Shown here one piece after another: positions 37,329-47,558 of a stretch of 64,000 nucleotides of DNA; position 1 is the stretch's first letter, and each line of letters opens with the position of its first letter. The translations under genes were made by a program, and so were the position numbers. This stretch comes from UBA981 sp942490995 (lineage in GTDB: Bacteria > Pseudomonadota > Gammaproteobacteria > Ga0077536). The stretch covers positions 1-64,000 of the forward strand of contig CALOBG010000125.1 in the NCBI GenBank assembly GCA_942490995.1, in the 5' to 3' direction. The notes beneath the pieces are model-generated. The model did no database searches, was not told the DNA's origin, and saw only the letters and a program-made list of their open reading frames with translations.

Positions 37329-38132
37329 TTGTCGCCAAATACTCCGGAAGCGCTGTTGCGCTCAGGGCGTCCCGACGACGCCCTGAGCGCGCTGCTGGAC
37401 GCCGTCCGGGAGTCGCCGGGCGATGCGCCGTTGCGCGTATTCCTCGCCCAGCTCAGCATGGTGCAGGGAAACTGGCAGCGAGCCTTGAGCCAGCTACAGG
37501 CTGCGGCAAGCCTCGATCAGGCCAATGTGAACCTGGCCCAGGCCTACCGCCTCGCGATTGCCGCGGAGGGGGTACGACAGCGGGTCTTCAGCGGGGAGTT
37601 GCGACCGCCGATGCTCGGCGAGCCGGAACAGTGGATGGCCGTGTTGCTCGACCTCATTAGTCGCCTCGGCGGGGCCGACGATAAGGTCGTCAACGGCGAG
37701 GACTTCGAACAGGCTCTGGCCGGTGTCCCCCAGGTTCCCGGACGCATTAACGGTGAGGCTTTTGAGTGGTGCGGGGACGCCGACATGCGCCTCGGGCCAT
37801 TTTTCGAGTTGATCCTGAACGGGCGCTACTTCTGGGTGCCGGGCCACCGCATTCGTCGGCTGGTGCTGGACGAGCCGCGAGACCTGCGTGACCTCGTGTG
37901 GATGCCAGTAGCTATCGAGTGGACTAACGGGGGGGCGGCACAGGGCATGATGCCGACCCGCTACCCCGGCGCGGACGGCGCTGAACCAAAGTTGCGCCTG
38001 GCGCGGTCGTCTGAATTTACCGAGGCGGTACCCGGCGTATGGGTTGGAGCCGGGCAGCGGATGTTCGCGACGGATGGCGGCGAATATTCACTGCTTGACA
38101 TCCGCGAACTCGAATTCGGCGAATCAGGTTGA
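37329..38132 (+). CDS. tagJ: T6SS accessory protein TagJ (ImpE family)
   Basis: A protein of 267 residues, start TTG at 37329. The N-terminal half has tetratricopeptide-like helices (ALLRSGRPDDALSALLDAV, LAQLSMVQGNWQRAL); the C-terminal half has the ImpE-type block RYFWVPGHRIRRLVLDEPRD, then LRDLVWMPV. In Pseudomonas aeruginosa TagJ (HsiE1) binds the sheath protein TssB and is thought to help ClpV action. Its presence marks this cluster as the ImpE-containing class, which makes the damaged clpV downstream more notable. The stop overlaps a possible TTG start of tssE. Confidence 0.9.
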   Translation: MSPNTPEALLRSGRPDDALSALLDAVRESPGDAPLRVFLAQLSMVQGNWQRALSQLQAAASLDQANVNLAQAYRLAIAAEGVRQRVFSGELRPPMLGEPEQWMAVLLDLISRLGGADDKVVNGEDFEQALAGVPQVPGRINGEAFEWCGDADMRLGPFFELILNGRYFWVPGHRIRRLVLDEPRDLRDLVWMPVAIEWTNGGAAQGMMPTRYPGADGAEPKLRLARSSEFTEAVPGVWVGAGQRMFATDGGEYSLLDIRELEFGESG

Positions 38133-38143
38133 GGGAGAGCACG

Positions 38144-38758
38144 GTGGCCAGGGAGTTGCTTCCGTGCCTGTTCGATCGGCTCGAGGACCACAGCATCCCG
38201 CTGGGGCGAGCGCGTGAGCGGCTTCAAACGCTGGAGCGGGAGCGCGACAACGTAAACCAGCCGTCGCCGCCGCGGCGACAGGCCGAGCTTGAGGACCGCA
38301 TCGTCACCGAGCGCGCTATCGTCCGTGACCTCGCTGAGCGCGTCAGCGCGCCTTCGATGAACGACAGACTGTTCCGTGCGGCGGTGCTGCGAGATCTAGG
38401 TTGGTTAATGAGCACGGCATCGCTCGAATGCACACTTGATTTGGCCGAATTTCCTCGGGCGCGTATGGCGGTGGTTAATTTCGGCATGCTGGGTTTGACC
38501 GGCTCGAACACTAGCGCCTTGTCGCCTGAAATAGTGCAACGTGCCGTGCGCGATGCCATTCAGAGATTCGAGCCGCGCGTTCTTGCGAGGGACCTCGAGG
38601 TCGACGTTAACTTGTCGGCTGACGATGCCGATCCCAATGTGCTGAGCATCGAGATCAAAGGCCTGATGTGGGCCCAACCGGTGCCGCGTCGTTTGCACCT
38701 GATGTCGCAGATCGATCTTGAGACAGGTGCCATACGCATTGAGGACAGGCCGTCTTGA
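38144..38758 (+). CDS. tssE: T6SS baseplate protein TssE (gp25-like)
   Basis: A protein of about 204 residues with the gp25/lysozyme-like TssE fold. The conserved segment is MAVVNFGMLGLTG, preceded by VLRDLGWLMSTAS and followed by AIQRFEPRVL and an ending MSQIDLETGAIRI. I chose GTG 38144, which has GAGGGAGAG upstream and gives the usual start ARELLPCLFDRL; TTG 38129, overlapping the tagJ stop, is the alternative. TssE sits at the base of the sheath with TssF and TssG. Confidence 0.9.
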   Translation: MARELLPCLFDRLEDHSIPLGRARERLQTLERERDNVNQPSPPRRQAELEDRIVTERAIVRDLAERVSAPSMNDRLFRAAVLRDLGWLMSTASLECTLDLAEFPRARMAVVNFGMLGLTGSNTSALSPEIVQRAVRDAIQRFEPRVLARDLEVDVNLSADDADPNVLSIEIKGLMWAQPVPRRLHLMSQIDLETGAIRIEDRPS

Positions 38759-38776
38759 CGGCATGCCGATAGCGCC

Positions 38777-40663
38777 ATGGACACCGAGATTTACCAGTAT
38801 TACGAAGACGAACTGGCTTACCTGCGCGAACTGGCTTGGGAATTCGCCCAGGAATACCCCTCGACCGCGAGCAAGCTCGGCCTCGAGCAACACGATCAGG
38901 CGGTGGACCCGTACGTGGAGCGTCTTCTGGAAGGCTTCGCGTTCCTCGCCGCTCGCGTGCGCCTGAAACTCGACGCCGAGTTCCCCAACTTCACCGGCGA
39001 GTTACTGCAGATCCTCTACCCCGATTATTTGGCTCAATTACCCGCTGCCGCGATCGTAGAGTTGCGTCCGGACCCGGACGATGGTGCGCTCGCCTCCCGC
39101 CACCGGGTCCCTCGTGGGACACCCTTGCGCAGCCATCTGACTCCGGGTGAGCAGACTGCCTGTGAATTCCGCCTCGCTCACGACGTCGATCTCTACCCCG
39201 TGCAGGTTGAGGCATTCAGCTACCTGCCCAATCGAGCCTCAATCGGGCTTGGTTCCGCGCAGGTGCCGGCGGAAGTCAAATCCGCCATTCGCCTCGGATT
39301 GCGCGCCACCGCCGGGATCCAAATCAAGGACATTGAATTTCAAACGCTCGATCTCTTTCTGCGCGGCAGCGAGAGCGTGGCCGGGCGCCTTTACGAATGC
39401 TGCCTGCGCGATCCGAAAGGGGTGCTCGTCCGCGACCCGGCCTCCGGCCGCGTGCTCGGTAGAACCCTGACGACTGACACGGTCCTTGCACGCGGTTTCG
39501 ATGAGGCGGAAGCGATGATGCCGAGCGCACCGCCGTCGTTCGATGGCTATCGCGTGCTGCGCGAATATTTTATGCTTCCCGAACGTTATCTCTTCGTCAC
39601 GCTGGCGCGGTTCTCCGAGTTTGCCCGCGCCGCCACCGACGATCGCCTGGAGATCATCCTGCTTTGCGGGAGTGCCGCGCCTGAACTTGAGAACGCCGTC
39701 GACGAGAACAACGTGGCTCTGTTTGCTGCGCCTGCAATCAATCTCTTCGACCGCCGCACCGATCGCGTAACGGTAGAGCCGTCCGCGCGCGAGCACCACC
39801 TGATTGTTGACCGAGCGAAACCGTTGGACTTCGAAGTGTTCAGCATTCTTTCCGTCGTCGGCCATTTCGCGAATGGCCAGCCGGACCGTGAAATTCACCC
39901 ACTTTACCGGGCGCCTGGAGGCGGTTTTCGCCGCGATCAGGGCGAGATGCACTATGCATCACGTCGCCTGCCGCGCATCGCGTCGGCCACCCACGGAAGC
40001 CATCGTGGTCGTTCGCGCTATCGCGGCACCGAAGTCTACCTTTCGCTTGCGGATGCCGCGGCGCCGCCGGTGCCGGATGACCTGCGTCATTTGAGCTCAC
40101 GCGTGTTATGTACCAATCGCGACCTGCCGTTATCGTTGGTCGTCGGCGGCGGGCGGGGCGATTTTGTCCTTGAATCGGGCGCGCCGGTCGCCAAGGTTCG
40201 TGTTCTCGCAGGGCCGACGCGGCCGCGCGACGCGCGAGCGCACGATCATCGCGCGTGGCAGCTGCTTAATCACTTGACGCTAAATTACCTAACGTTGATG
40301 GATGGCACCAGCGAGCAGAACGCGCTCGCGTTGCGCAAGTTGTTGTCGTTGTACGCAGAGGAAAGCGAACCGGCCATGCAGCGCATGATCGACGCTCTGC
40401 AGCAGACAACGACTCGCCCGGTGACTCGACGCATACGGCCGCAGGGGCCGATCGTGGCTGCACGCGGCATCGAAGTCAGCATCAGCTGCGAGGACAGTGG
40501 CTTTGCGGGCTCGACCGGAGCGTTTCTCTTTGGTTCAGTGATGGAGCGTTTCATCGCGAAGTTTGCGTCGATCAATTCGTTCACGGAGACGGTGCTCTGT
40601 AACGCCGTCGGGCAGGAGGTGATGCGATGGCCGGCTCGGACCGGACTCCGGCCGCTGCTCTAG
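38777..40663 (+). CDS. tssF: T6SS baseplate protein TssF
   Basis: A protein of 628 residues, normal length. The start (YYEDELAYLRELAWEFA), LEGFAFLAARVRLKLDAEFP, LLQILYPDYLAQLPA and the later FVTLARFSEFAR, NLFDRRTDRV and SINSFTETVL are all typical. TssF and TssG form the wedge of the baseplate. Its end overlaps tssG by 37 bp, implying coupled translation. Confidence 0.95.
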   Translation: MDTEIYQYYEDELAYLRELAWEFAQEYPSTASKLGLEQHDQAVDPYVERLLEGFAFLAARVRLKLDAEFPNFTGELLQILYPDYLAQLPAAAIVELRPDPDDGALASRHRVPRGTPLRSHLTPGEQTACEFRLAHDVDLYPVQVEAFSYLPNRASIGLGSAQVPAEVKSAIRLGLRATAGIQIKDIEFQTLDLFLRGSESVAGRLYECCLRDPKGVLVRDPASGRVLGRTLTTDTVLARGFDEAEAMMPSAPPSFDGYRVLREYFMLPERYLFVTLARFSEFARAATDDRLEIILLCGSAAPELENAVDENNVALFAAPAINLFDRRTDRVTVEPSAREHHLIVDRAKPLDFEVFSILSVVGHFANGQPDREIHPLYRAPGGGFRRDQGEMHYASRRLPRIASATHGSHRGRSRYRGTEVYLSLADAAAPPVPDDLRHLSSRVLCTNRDLPLSLVVGGGRGDFVLESGAPVAKVRVLAGPTRPRDARAHDHRAWQLLNHLTLNYLTLMDGTSEQNALALRKLLSLYAEESEPAMQRMIDALQQTTTRPVTRRIRPQGPIVAARGIEVSISCEDSGFAGSTGAFLFGSVMERFIAKFASINSFTETVLCNAVGQEVMRWPARTGLRPLL

Positions 40664-41655
40664 AGGCGTTGCTGAGTGAGATTGAGCGGGATCCGCACCG
40701 CTTCGACTTCTTCCATCTGTTGCGACGGATCGAAGGCGCTCGACCAGATCTACCGCGTTTCGGCACTGCGCGTTCACCACGCGAGGAAGCCGTACGTCTT
40801 TCACAACCGCCGAGCCTGTCGTTCGCCCCCTCCACTGTGACCAATGCCGGGCGCAACCCACGTTCCGGACGCCCGACTGTCGGTGTGGCTTTCATGGGAT
40901 TGCTCGGTCCGCAGGGCCCGTTACCGCTTCACGTTACTGAGCATATATGGAACCGCATTCAGCATCACGGCGACGACGCCCACGCGCGGTTCCTCGACAT
41001 CTTCAATCACCGTATGCTGCTGCTCTTCTACCGGGCATGGGCCGAGACTCGTGCAATTGTGGGTCGCGATCGCCCCGAGTTTGATCGCTTCGCAGAACGT
41101 GTGCGCGCATTGTTTGGTCATGCCGGCGAGGCGTTCGTTAACCGCGACGCCATGCCAGACGATGCCAAGCTGTACTTCAGTGGCCATCTCGCCGCAGTCG
41201 CCAAACGGCCCGTAGCACTGGCAGCGATGTTGCGGGATATCTTGCGGGTGCCGTTACGCGTCGTCGACTATGCGGCACGCTGGATCGAGCTGCCCGCAAA
41301 CGGGCGCTGGCGTCTCGGCCGACGAACTGGTTTTAGTACGCTTGGTTTGGACGTCATCGTCGGCCACCGTGTTTTCGATGTGCAAAGCGGCGCCCGCATC
41401 GAACTTGGCCCGTTGCAGCTGGCTGAGTACCGGAGCTTTCTGCCGCCGGGCGGGGGCGCTGGGATTGTACTGGCGGTGATCCGCAATCACATGGGTGATG
41501 AGCTGGAATGGGATATCAACTTGCAGCTCGAGGCCGAACAGGTGCCGGACCTGCGCCTTGATGGGGTTGGGCAGCTTGGCTGGACGACATGGCTGGGCGA
41601 ACGGCGCTCGCCGCGCCCGGCTGTTGATTTGACCTTGCGCCTGAACCGGTGTTGA
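40627..41655 (+). CDS. tssG: T6SS baseplate protein TssG
   Basis: A protein of 342 residues of the TssG (VasB/ImpH) family: RFDFFHLLRRIEG near the start, FMGLLGPQGPLPLHVTEHI, FLDIFNHRMLLLFYRAWAE and a C-terminal LEWDINLQL segment. It overlaps tssF by 37 bp. The reading frame is intact up to its normal end; the damage in this region begins only in the next gene. Confidence 0.95.
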   Translation: MAGSDRTPAAALEALLSEIERDPHRFDFFHLLRRIEGARPDLPRFGTARSPREEAVRLSQPPSLSFAPSTVTNAGRNPRSGRPTVGVAFMGLLGPQGPLPLHVTEHIWNRIQHHGDDAHARFLDIFNHRMLLLFYRAWAETRAIVGRDRPEFDRFAERVRALFGHAGEAFVNRDAMPDDAKLYFSGHLAAVAKRPVALAAMLRDILRVPLRVVDYAARWIELPANGRWRLGRRTGFSTLGLDVIVGHRVFDVQSGARIELGPLQLAEYRSFLPPGGGAGIVLAVIRNHMGDELEWDINLQLEAEQVPDLRLDGVGQLGWTTWLGERRSPRPAVDLTLRLNRC

Positions 41656-41731
41656 AGTCGGCGAATAATAGGCAACGCGTGATCGTCCAAGGACGTACCC
41701 GCACGCATTGATTTGGGGGGAAGGTACTATC

Positions 41732-44444
41732 ATGGCGCAGATTAGTCGCGTTGCATTGTTCGGCAAGCTCAACTCGGTGACCTACCGGGCCGTCGAGGGA
41801 GCTACGGTATTCTGCAAGCTGCGGGGAAACCCTTACGTAGAGGTCGCGCATTGGCTGCATCAGCTGTTGCAGCTACAGGACTCAGACGTCCATCGCCTGG
41901 TACAGCATTTCAACCTCGACGCAGGGCGCCTGTCTAACGATCTGCTCGAGGCGCTCGACAAGCTGCCACGAGGCGCCACCAGCGTATCCGACCTGTCAGC
42001 TCACGTTGAACAGTTGGCCGAGGACGGTTGGTTGTACGCTTCGCTGCTATTCAACCGCACGCGTATACGCTCGGCACACCTGCTGTTGGGTGGGCTGCGC
42101 TCATCGCAACTGCGCAATGTGCTGCTATCAATTTCAAACGAGTTCGCGAAGATTTCGTCCGATACCTTGTCCGACCGCCTCGATGAAATCGTTTCAGGGT
42201 CGCCGGAAGACGACTCCGGTGCGGAGATCGCCGGCGACGATGTGCGCAGCGCAGGGGGACAGCCAAGCCCAGCCGCGCTCGGTAAACAGGAGGCATTGCT
42301 GAAGTATACGGTGGACTTCACCGCCCAGGCTCGCGAGGGCAAGCTCGACCCTGTGCTCGGACGTGATCAGGAGATTCGCCAGATGATCGATATCCTGATG
42401 CGACGCCGGCAGAACAACCCGTTGCTCACAGGTGAGGCCGGCGTCGGCAAGACCGCGGTCGTCGAGGGCTTTGCCGCGCGCGTGGCATCGGGAGACGTGC
42501 CACCGTCGCTGCAGAACGTGTCGGTACGCGCGCTCGATGTCGGCCTGTTACAGGCCGGCGCCAGCATGAAAGGTGAGTTTGAAAGCCGTCTACGCAGCGT
42601 GATTGACGAAGTCCAGGCCGCGGCACAGCCCGTGATCCTGTTCATTGACGAGGCTCACACGTTGGTGGGCGCCGGCGGCGCGGCCGGCACCGGCGATGCC
42701 GCGAATCTGCTCAAACCGGCGTTGGCGCGCGGTACTTTGCGGACCATCGCTGCAACTACCTGGGCCGAGTACAAGAAGCACATCGAGAAGGATCCTGCCT
42801 TGACGCGGCGTTTCAGGTCGTGCAGGTCAGGAACCCGACGAGTTGAAGGCGATCAACATGATGCGCGGCATCACCGCCATCATGGAAAAGCATCACAAGG
42901 TACAAATCCTCGATGAAGCGATTGAGGCGGCGGTCAAGTTGTCGCACCGCTACATTCCGGCACGTCAGTTGCCCGACAAATCCGTTAGCCTGCATCGACA
43001 CCGCTTGCGCGCGGGTGGCCGTGAGCCAGCACGCCGTGCCCGCCGCAGTGGACGATTGCCGCCGCCGCATTCAGGGATTGGAAACTGAGCGGGACATTTT
43101 AGAGCGCGAAACTGCCGTGGGTATCGTCCAGACCGCCGAACGCGCTCAGGTGTGAAGAAAGTTTAACCAAGGAACGCGAAGCTCTGGTGAAGTTGGAGGA
43201 GCATTGGAATCAGGAAAAAGAGCAAGTGGTCGAAGATTCTGGAGATTCGTGGCAAGCTGCGTCAAAGCGGATCCGCCATTGAAGCGAAACCGGAGGATAG
43301 TGGCGATACCGGAAATGGCGGCGGATCCCAAGCCGATGCTTTGACCAACGAGGAACGCGACGCCTGCTCCAATGCCAGGATGAAGTCTAGACGAGTTTCA
43401 GGGCGAATCACCGCTGATTTTTCCCAGTGGTGGATCAACAAGCCGTGGCCAGTGTCATCGTCGCCGATTGGACCGGGATTCCGGTCGGGCGGATGGTCAA
43501 GGACGAGATTGCGAACCGTGTTTCAAATTGCGCCGAGCAGCTGTCGAAGCGTGTCATCGGACAGGACCACGCCTTGGACACCATTGCTCGTCGGATTCGC
43601 ACCTCGCATGCCCACCTCGATAATCCCAATCGTCCGATTGGCGTATTCATGCTCCTCGGACCCATCGGGCGTAGGCAAGACTGAGACGGCGCTGGCACTG
43701 GCCGAGGTCCTGTATGGGGGCGATCACAATGTCATCACTATCAACATGAGTGAGTTCCAGGAAGCCCATACCGTGTCGACTTTAAAGGGCGCGCCTCCCG
43801 GATACGTGGGCTACGGTGAGGGCGGGGTGCTGACCGAAGCAGTGCGTCGCCGGCCATACAGTGTTGTGTTGCTCGATGAGGTTGAGAAGGCGCATCCGGA
43901 CGTCCACGAAATCTTCTTCCAGGTGTTCGACAAGGGCGTCATGGAGGATGGTGAAGGTCGCATGATCGACTTCAAGAACACGTTGATCCTGCTCACCACG
44001 AATGCGGGTACCGACCTTGTCATGAGCCTGTGTAACGATCCGGACCTGCTGCCCTCCCCGGAGGCGCTCAACAAGGCCATGCGCGAGCCCTTGTTGAAGG
44101 TGTTCCCGCCGGCGCTACTCGGGCGGATGGTTTCGATCCCTTACTTTCCGCTATCGGACGAGATCATGGGCGATATCATCGGCTTGCAGCTCGGGCGCAT
44201 CCAAAAGCGGGTGGAAGAGCATTACGATGTCGCACTAAACTATGACGACTCTGTAGTGCAACATATTGCAAAATTGTGCACGGAAGTCGAGAGCGGAGGT
44301 CGAATGATCGATAGCATCCTCACTCACAGTATCCTGCCGCATATCAGCGACGAGTTCCTTCAGCGCACGATGGATGGCAGGGCGTTCGGGGGCGTCCTGA
44401 TCGGGACGGATGCTCAGGGTTTTACCTACAGCATGACCGAGTGA
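41732..44444 (+). pseudogene. clpV: T6SS ClpV ATPase (TssH), broken by about eight indels
   Basis: ClpV is the AAA+ ATPase that recycles contracted sheaths. The first 360 codons (41732 to about 42812) are intact: Clp N-domain and first ATPase with Walker A GEAGVGKTA and FIDEAHTLVG. Frame changes follow near 42813, 42828, 42992, 43152, 43235, 43386, 43424 and 43664, all apparently single-base. Read across them the protein is continuous: MMRGITAIMEKHHKVQILDE, IDTACARVAVSQHAVP, LVKLEEHWNQEKEQV, KILEIRGKLRQ, VVDQQAVASVIVADWTGIP, VIGQDHALD, then the second Walker A SGVGKTE. From 43665 to the stop the frame is intact. Total length is that of a full ClpV, so nothing large is missing. It is either a recent pseudogene or locally poor sequence. 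Start ATG 41732 has GGGGGGAAGG upstream. Confidence 0.93.
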
Positions 44445-44514
44445 TTAGACGGGTAACCGGTACCGCGAGGCTTTTCTCGACAGACAGCGCGTCGCATTCG
44501 TAGGAGACGACGGT

Positions 44515-46428
44515 ATGGCACAGGGATTGAAGCGACGGATGGTCGAGATCGACTGCGACGGTTTCGGCGCGGATGAACTCAAGTTGCGCAACTTCCAGGG
44601 GCACGAGGAACTCGGCCGCTTGTTCGATTTTCACGTCGACGTCCTTGCCGACAAGCACGATATTGCACTGGAGCGTTTCCTCGGCAAGCTGCTGACCGTT
44701 ACCGTACCAACCGACGGCGGCGAGAGCGGCACATCGGCAGTGCCAACTGCCGACTCGCGTTATTTCAATGGCGTCGTCGTCCAGGCCGCTTACCAGGGGT
44801 TGGAGGGCAGCTACGCGGCTTATCGTCTCCAGGTCGCCCCGCGAATGTGGGCGATGACGCTGAAGTCCGATTGCCGCATTTTTCAGAATATGACCATCAA
44901 GGAGATCATTCGCGAGGTCTTTAACGAGCATAGCATCAGTGGCGATGCGTACGACGACGGCAACCTCGTCGGCACCTATGAAACCAAGGAATTTGTCGTT
45001 CAGTACCGCGAAACTGACTTTAACTTCGTCAGCCGGCTGATGGAGCAAGAAGGGATCTACTACTTCTTCAAGCACTCGCGCAACCTGCATCAACTCGTCA
45101 CGATCGATGCGATGAGTGGACACCAGCCGGTGCCGGGGCTTGAACGCGTGCCCTACCTACAACCATCAGCTGCTCGGGTTCGTCCCGGCGACCACATCCG
45201 TCACTGGTCGGTCATCAGCCGTGCTAACAGCCACAAGTACACGCTCAATGATTTTGACTTTAAGGCGCCGCGCAACCCTTTGGTCGTGACCGCGCAGGGA
45301 CAGGCGCATGACCTCAAGGGCGAACTGTACGACTATCCGGGCGAGTATATTTATGACGACGACGGCGTACGCGAACTCAAAGAGGGTGAGCGCTACGTAC
45401 GCTTGCGCATGGAGGAAGTCGAGGCGCTGAATTGCCACGTCGACGCCGAGGCGTCTTCTATTTCCCTCTACGCGGGGGCGACTTTCAACTATGTTCCGGA
45501 CGCGCGTAACCCACGGCAGGAAGATGCCAAGGAATACCTGATCCTGAGCGCCGGCTATCGCGTCACCGGCCAGAACTGGGAATCCGGCGGCGGTGGTGGT
45601 GGAGCCGATGCCTGGAGCATGACGTTTCGCGCCATGGACGGCAAGGTCGCCTTCCGCCCGCAGCGGGTTACGTCCAAGCCCAGCATCAACGGCCCGCAGA
45701 CCGCCGTAGTTGTTGGTAAGCCCGGTGACGAGATCCACACCGACAAGTATGGCCGCGTGAAGCTCAAGTTCCACTGGGACCGCGAGAGTTCCGGGGACGA
45801 CAAGAGCTCCTGCTGGGTGCGTGTGGCACAAGTATGGGCGGGTAAGACCTGGGGCGGCATCCACATTCCGCGGGTTGGGCAGGAGGTCATCGTCGAGTTC
45901 CTAGAAGGCGATCCCGATCAGCCGATCGTCACCGGTAGGGTCTACAACGGCGACAACATGCCGCCCTACGATCTGCCTGGGAACGCGACGCAGAGTGGCA
46001 TCAAATCGCGCAGCTCCAAGGGCGGCGGCGTGGCCGATTTCAACGAATTGCGCTTCGAGGACAAGAAGGGCAGCGAAGAGGTCTATTTCCACGCCCAGAA
46101 GGACATGAACACGGTCGTAGAAAACGACGACTCGCTCGATGTCGGCAAGGATCAGACCATCGTCATCAAAAACAACCGCACCGAAACCCTCAAAGACGGT
46201 AACGACTCGGTGACCATAGCGAAAGGTAAAAGCGTCACCGAGGCGAAGCAGTCTATCCTGCTCAAGGTCGGTCAAAGCAGCATCCTGATCGACAACTCTG
46301 GTGTCACCATCAAGGGCATGCAGATCAAGATTGAAGGCAGCGCAATGATCGACCAGAAGGCGCCCATGACCACCATCAAAGGCGATGCCACTGTCACCAT
46401 CAAGGGTGGCATCGTGATGATCAACTAG
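44515..46428 (+). CDS. vgrG: T6SS spike protein VgrG (TssI)
   Basis: A protein of 637 residues, trimeric tip of the Hcp tube. The gp27-like part covers about 1-380 (FDFHVDVLADKHDIALERFL, CRIFQNMTIKEIIREVF, YRETDFNFVSRLMEQEGIYY); the gp5-like OB fold follows (IHTDKYGRVKLKFHWDR, WVRVAQVWAGKTWGGIHIPR, EVIVEFLEGDPDQPIVTGRV), and the C-terminal needle has repeated VTI/ITI-type strands to the end. No extra effector domain is fused. It starts 70 bp after clpV and is followed by a small cluster of effector-related genes. Confidence 0.96.
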   Translation: MAQGLKRRMVEIDCDGFGADELKLRNFQGHEELGRLFDFHVDVLADKHDIALERFLGKLLTVTVPTDGGESGTSAVPTADSRYFNGVVVQAAYQGLEGSYAAYRLQVAPRMWAMTLKSDCRIFQNMTIKEIIREVFNEHSISGDAYDDGNLVGTYETKEFVVQYRETDFNFVSRLMEQEGIYYFFKHSRNLHQLVTIDAMSGHQPVPGLERVPYLQPSAARVRPGDHIRHWSVISRANSHKYTLNDFDFKAPRNPLVVTAQGQAHDLKGELYDYPGEYIYDDDGVRELKEGERYVRLRMEEVEALNCHVDAEASSISLYAGATFNYVPDARNPRQEDAKEYLILSAGYRVTGQNWESGGGGGGADAWSMTFRAMDGKVAFRPQRVTSKPSINGPQTAVVVGKPGDEIHTDKYGRVKLKFHWDRESSGDDKSSCWVRVAQVWAGKTWGGIHIPRVGQEVIVEFLEGDPDQPIVTGRVYNGDNMPPYDLPGNATQSGIKSRSSKGGGVADFNELRFEDKKGSEEVYFHAQKDMNTVVENDDSLDVGKDQTIVIKNNRTETLKDGNDSVTIAKGKSVTEAKQSILLKVGQSSILIDNSGVTIKGMQIKIEGSAMIDQKAPMTTIKGDATVTIKGGIVMIN

Positions 46429-46435
46429 GCCGGCC

Positions 46436-47026
46436 ATGGACAAGTTCACCAAGATCGAGACCTGCCGTATCGAGGACATCCTGCCCAATGCCGGTCTCGA
46501 CCAAGAGGTCGCCGCGGGGCTGAGTCATGAACTGCCGGTGGCGGCAGTAGTTGAGCAACTGGCGCACGACGGCCATCTCATAGACGCAATCAAGCTGCTT
46601 GCCCACGCCCTGCCCAAGCGGGAGAGCGTGTGGTGGGCCTGCACCTGCGGCCGCGCGCTCGACCGCGAAGCGCGTACTCCGCTCGACCGCGATGCCATGG
46701 CCGCCGCCGAGGCCTGGGTCTTCGAGCCGACTGAAGCCCACGCCCGCGCTGCCTATGCCGAAGCCAACAAGCGTAGTTTCCTCACTGCCGGCGCCTGGGC
46801 AGCGGTAGGCGCGTTTTGGAGTTCGGGCTCACTGGCACCGGAGGGGCAGCCGGCAGTGCAGCCCGCGAATTATCTCACCGGGGTAGCCGTGTCGGGTGCG
46901 ATCCTGCTGGCGGCCTCAGCCGAGCCGGTTGCCCAGGCGGAGGCCAGGTACGAAACGTATCTGCGCTACGGGCGCGAGATCGCGGCGGGTGGCACGGCGA
47001 GAACGGATAAGGGTGAGCCGTTGTGA
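46436..47026 (+). CDS. DUF6931-like protein between vgrG and PAAR gene
   Basis: A protein of 196 residues, start 7 bp after the vgrG stop. The sequence has helical segments (LPVAAVVEQLAHDGHLIDA, KLLAHALPKRESVWWACTCG) and a weakly hydrophobic stretch near 115-130 and 145-160. I believe it belongs to the DUF6931 group, which is often encoded between vgrG and PAAR genes, but I could not verify this. The position suggests a chaperone or adaptor role in loading the spike (inference). No catalytic motif is seen. Confidence 0.6.
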   Translation: MDKFTKIETCRIEDILPNAGLDQEVAAGLSHELPVAAVVEQLAHDGHLIDAIKLLAHALPKRESVWWACTCGRALDREARTPLDRDAMAAAEAWVFEPTEAHARAAYAEANKRSFLTAGAWAAVGAFWSSGSLAPEGQPAVQPANYLTGVAVSGAILLAASAEPVAQAEARYETYLRYGREIAAGGTARTDKGEPL

Positions 47027-47055
47027 TGTTGGCGGCTTACGAGGAGTGATTGGCG

Positions 47056-47556
47056 TTGGGTAAACCAGCCGCGCGACTGACCGACATGCACACCTGCCCG
47101 ATGTTCGACGGGCCGAAACCGCATGTCGGTGGGCCGATTTCCGGGCCGGGCGCGCCGACAGTACTGATCGGCGCGATGCCGGCAGCACGGGTGTCAGACA
47201 TGGCGGTGTGTGTGGGACCGCCCGATTCGATAGTTGTCGGATCTGGCACCGTCCTCATCTCCGGAATGCCCGCGGCACGGATGGGGGATCAGACTGCGCA
47301 TGGTGGGGTGATCGTGGTTGGGTGTCCGACAGTGTTGATTGGGGACGCTGGCGGTGGCGGTGGCGGTGGCGGTGGCGGTGGCGGTGAAATGGGGCAAAGG
47401 ACAAACTCGAGTCCTGCGTATGAGTCCGCTTTGGCCGTGCACGGTCCCCCATCCCATAAGGAAATTGAACTCGCCGGCAACGCGGTGCCACAGATGAACA
47501 AATTGCCGCACGCCAGAAAGTTGCGACAGAATTCTATTCGCGAGAGCCAGGCCTAG
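47056..47556 (+). CDS. PAAR-domain spike tip with Gly linker and short C-terminal tail
   Basis: A protein of 166 residues. The first ~100 residues are a PAAR domain (GKPAARLTDMHTCP, repeated GxPTVLIGxMPAAR units, DQTAHGG), which sharpens the VgrG tip. A run of 12 glycines (coded by six GGCGGT units) links it to a 56-residue tail ending QNSIRESQA. The tail has no family I know. I chose TTG 47056, 9 bases after GAGGAG; TTG 47050 is the alternative. Two bases after the stop a toxin-like ORF begins in another frame, so this pair may be a split PAAR-effector fusion or a recent frameshift. Confidence 0.85.
   Translation: MGKPAARLTDMHTCPMFDGPKPHVGGPISGPGAPTVLIGAMPAARVSDMAVCVGPPDSIVVGSGTVLISGMPAARMGDQTAHGGVIVVGCPTVLIGDAGGGGGGGGGGGGEMGQRTNSSPAYESALAVHGPPSHKEIELAGNAVPQMNKLPHARKLRQNSIRESQA
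47350..47385 (+). repeat. Hexanucleotide repeat (GGCGGT)x6
   Basis: Six perfect tandem GGCGGT units in the PAAR gene, encoding 12 glycines. Slippage changes linker length without changing frame. It separates the PAAR domain from the C-terminal tail. Confidence 0.9.
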
Positions 47557-47558
47557 GT

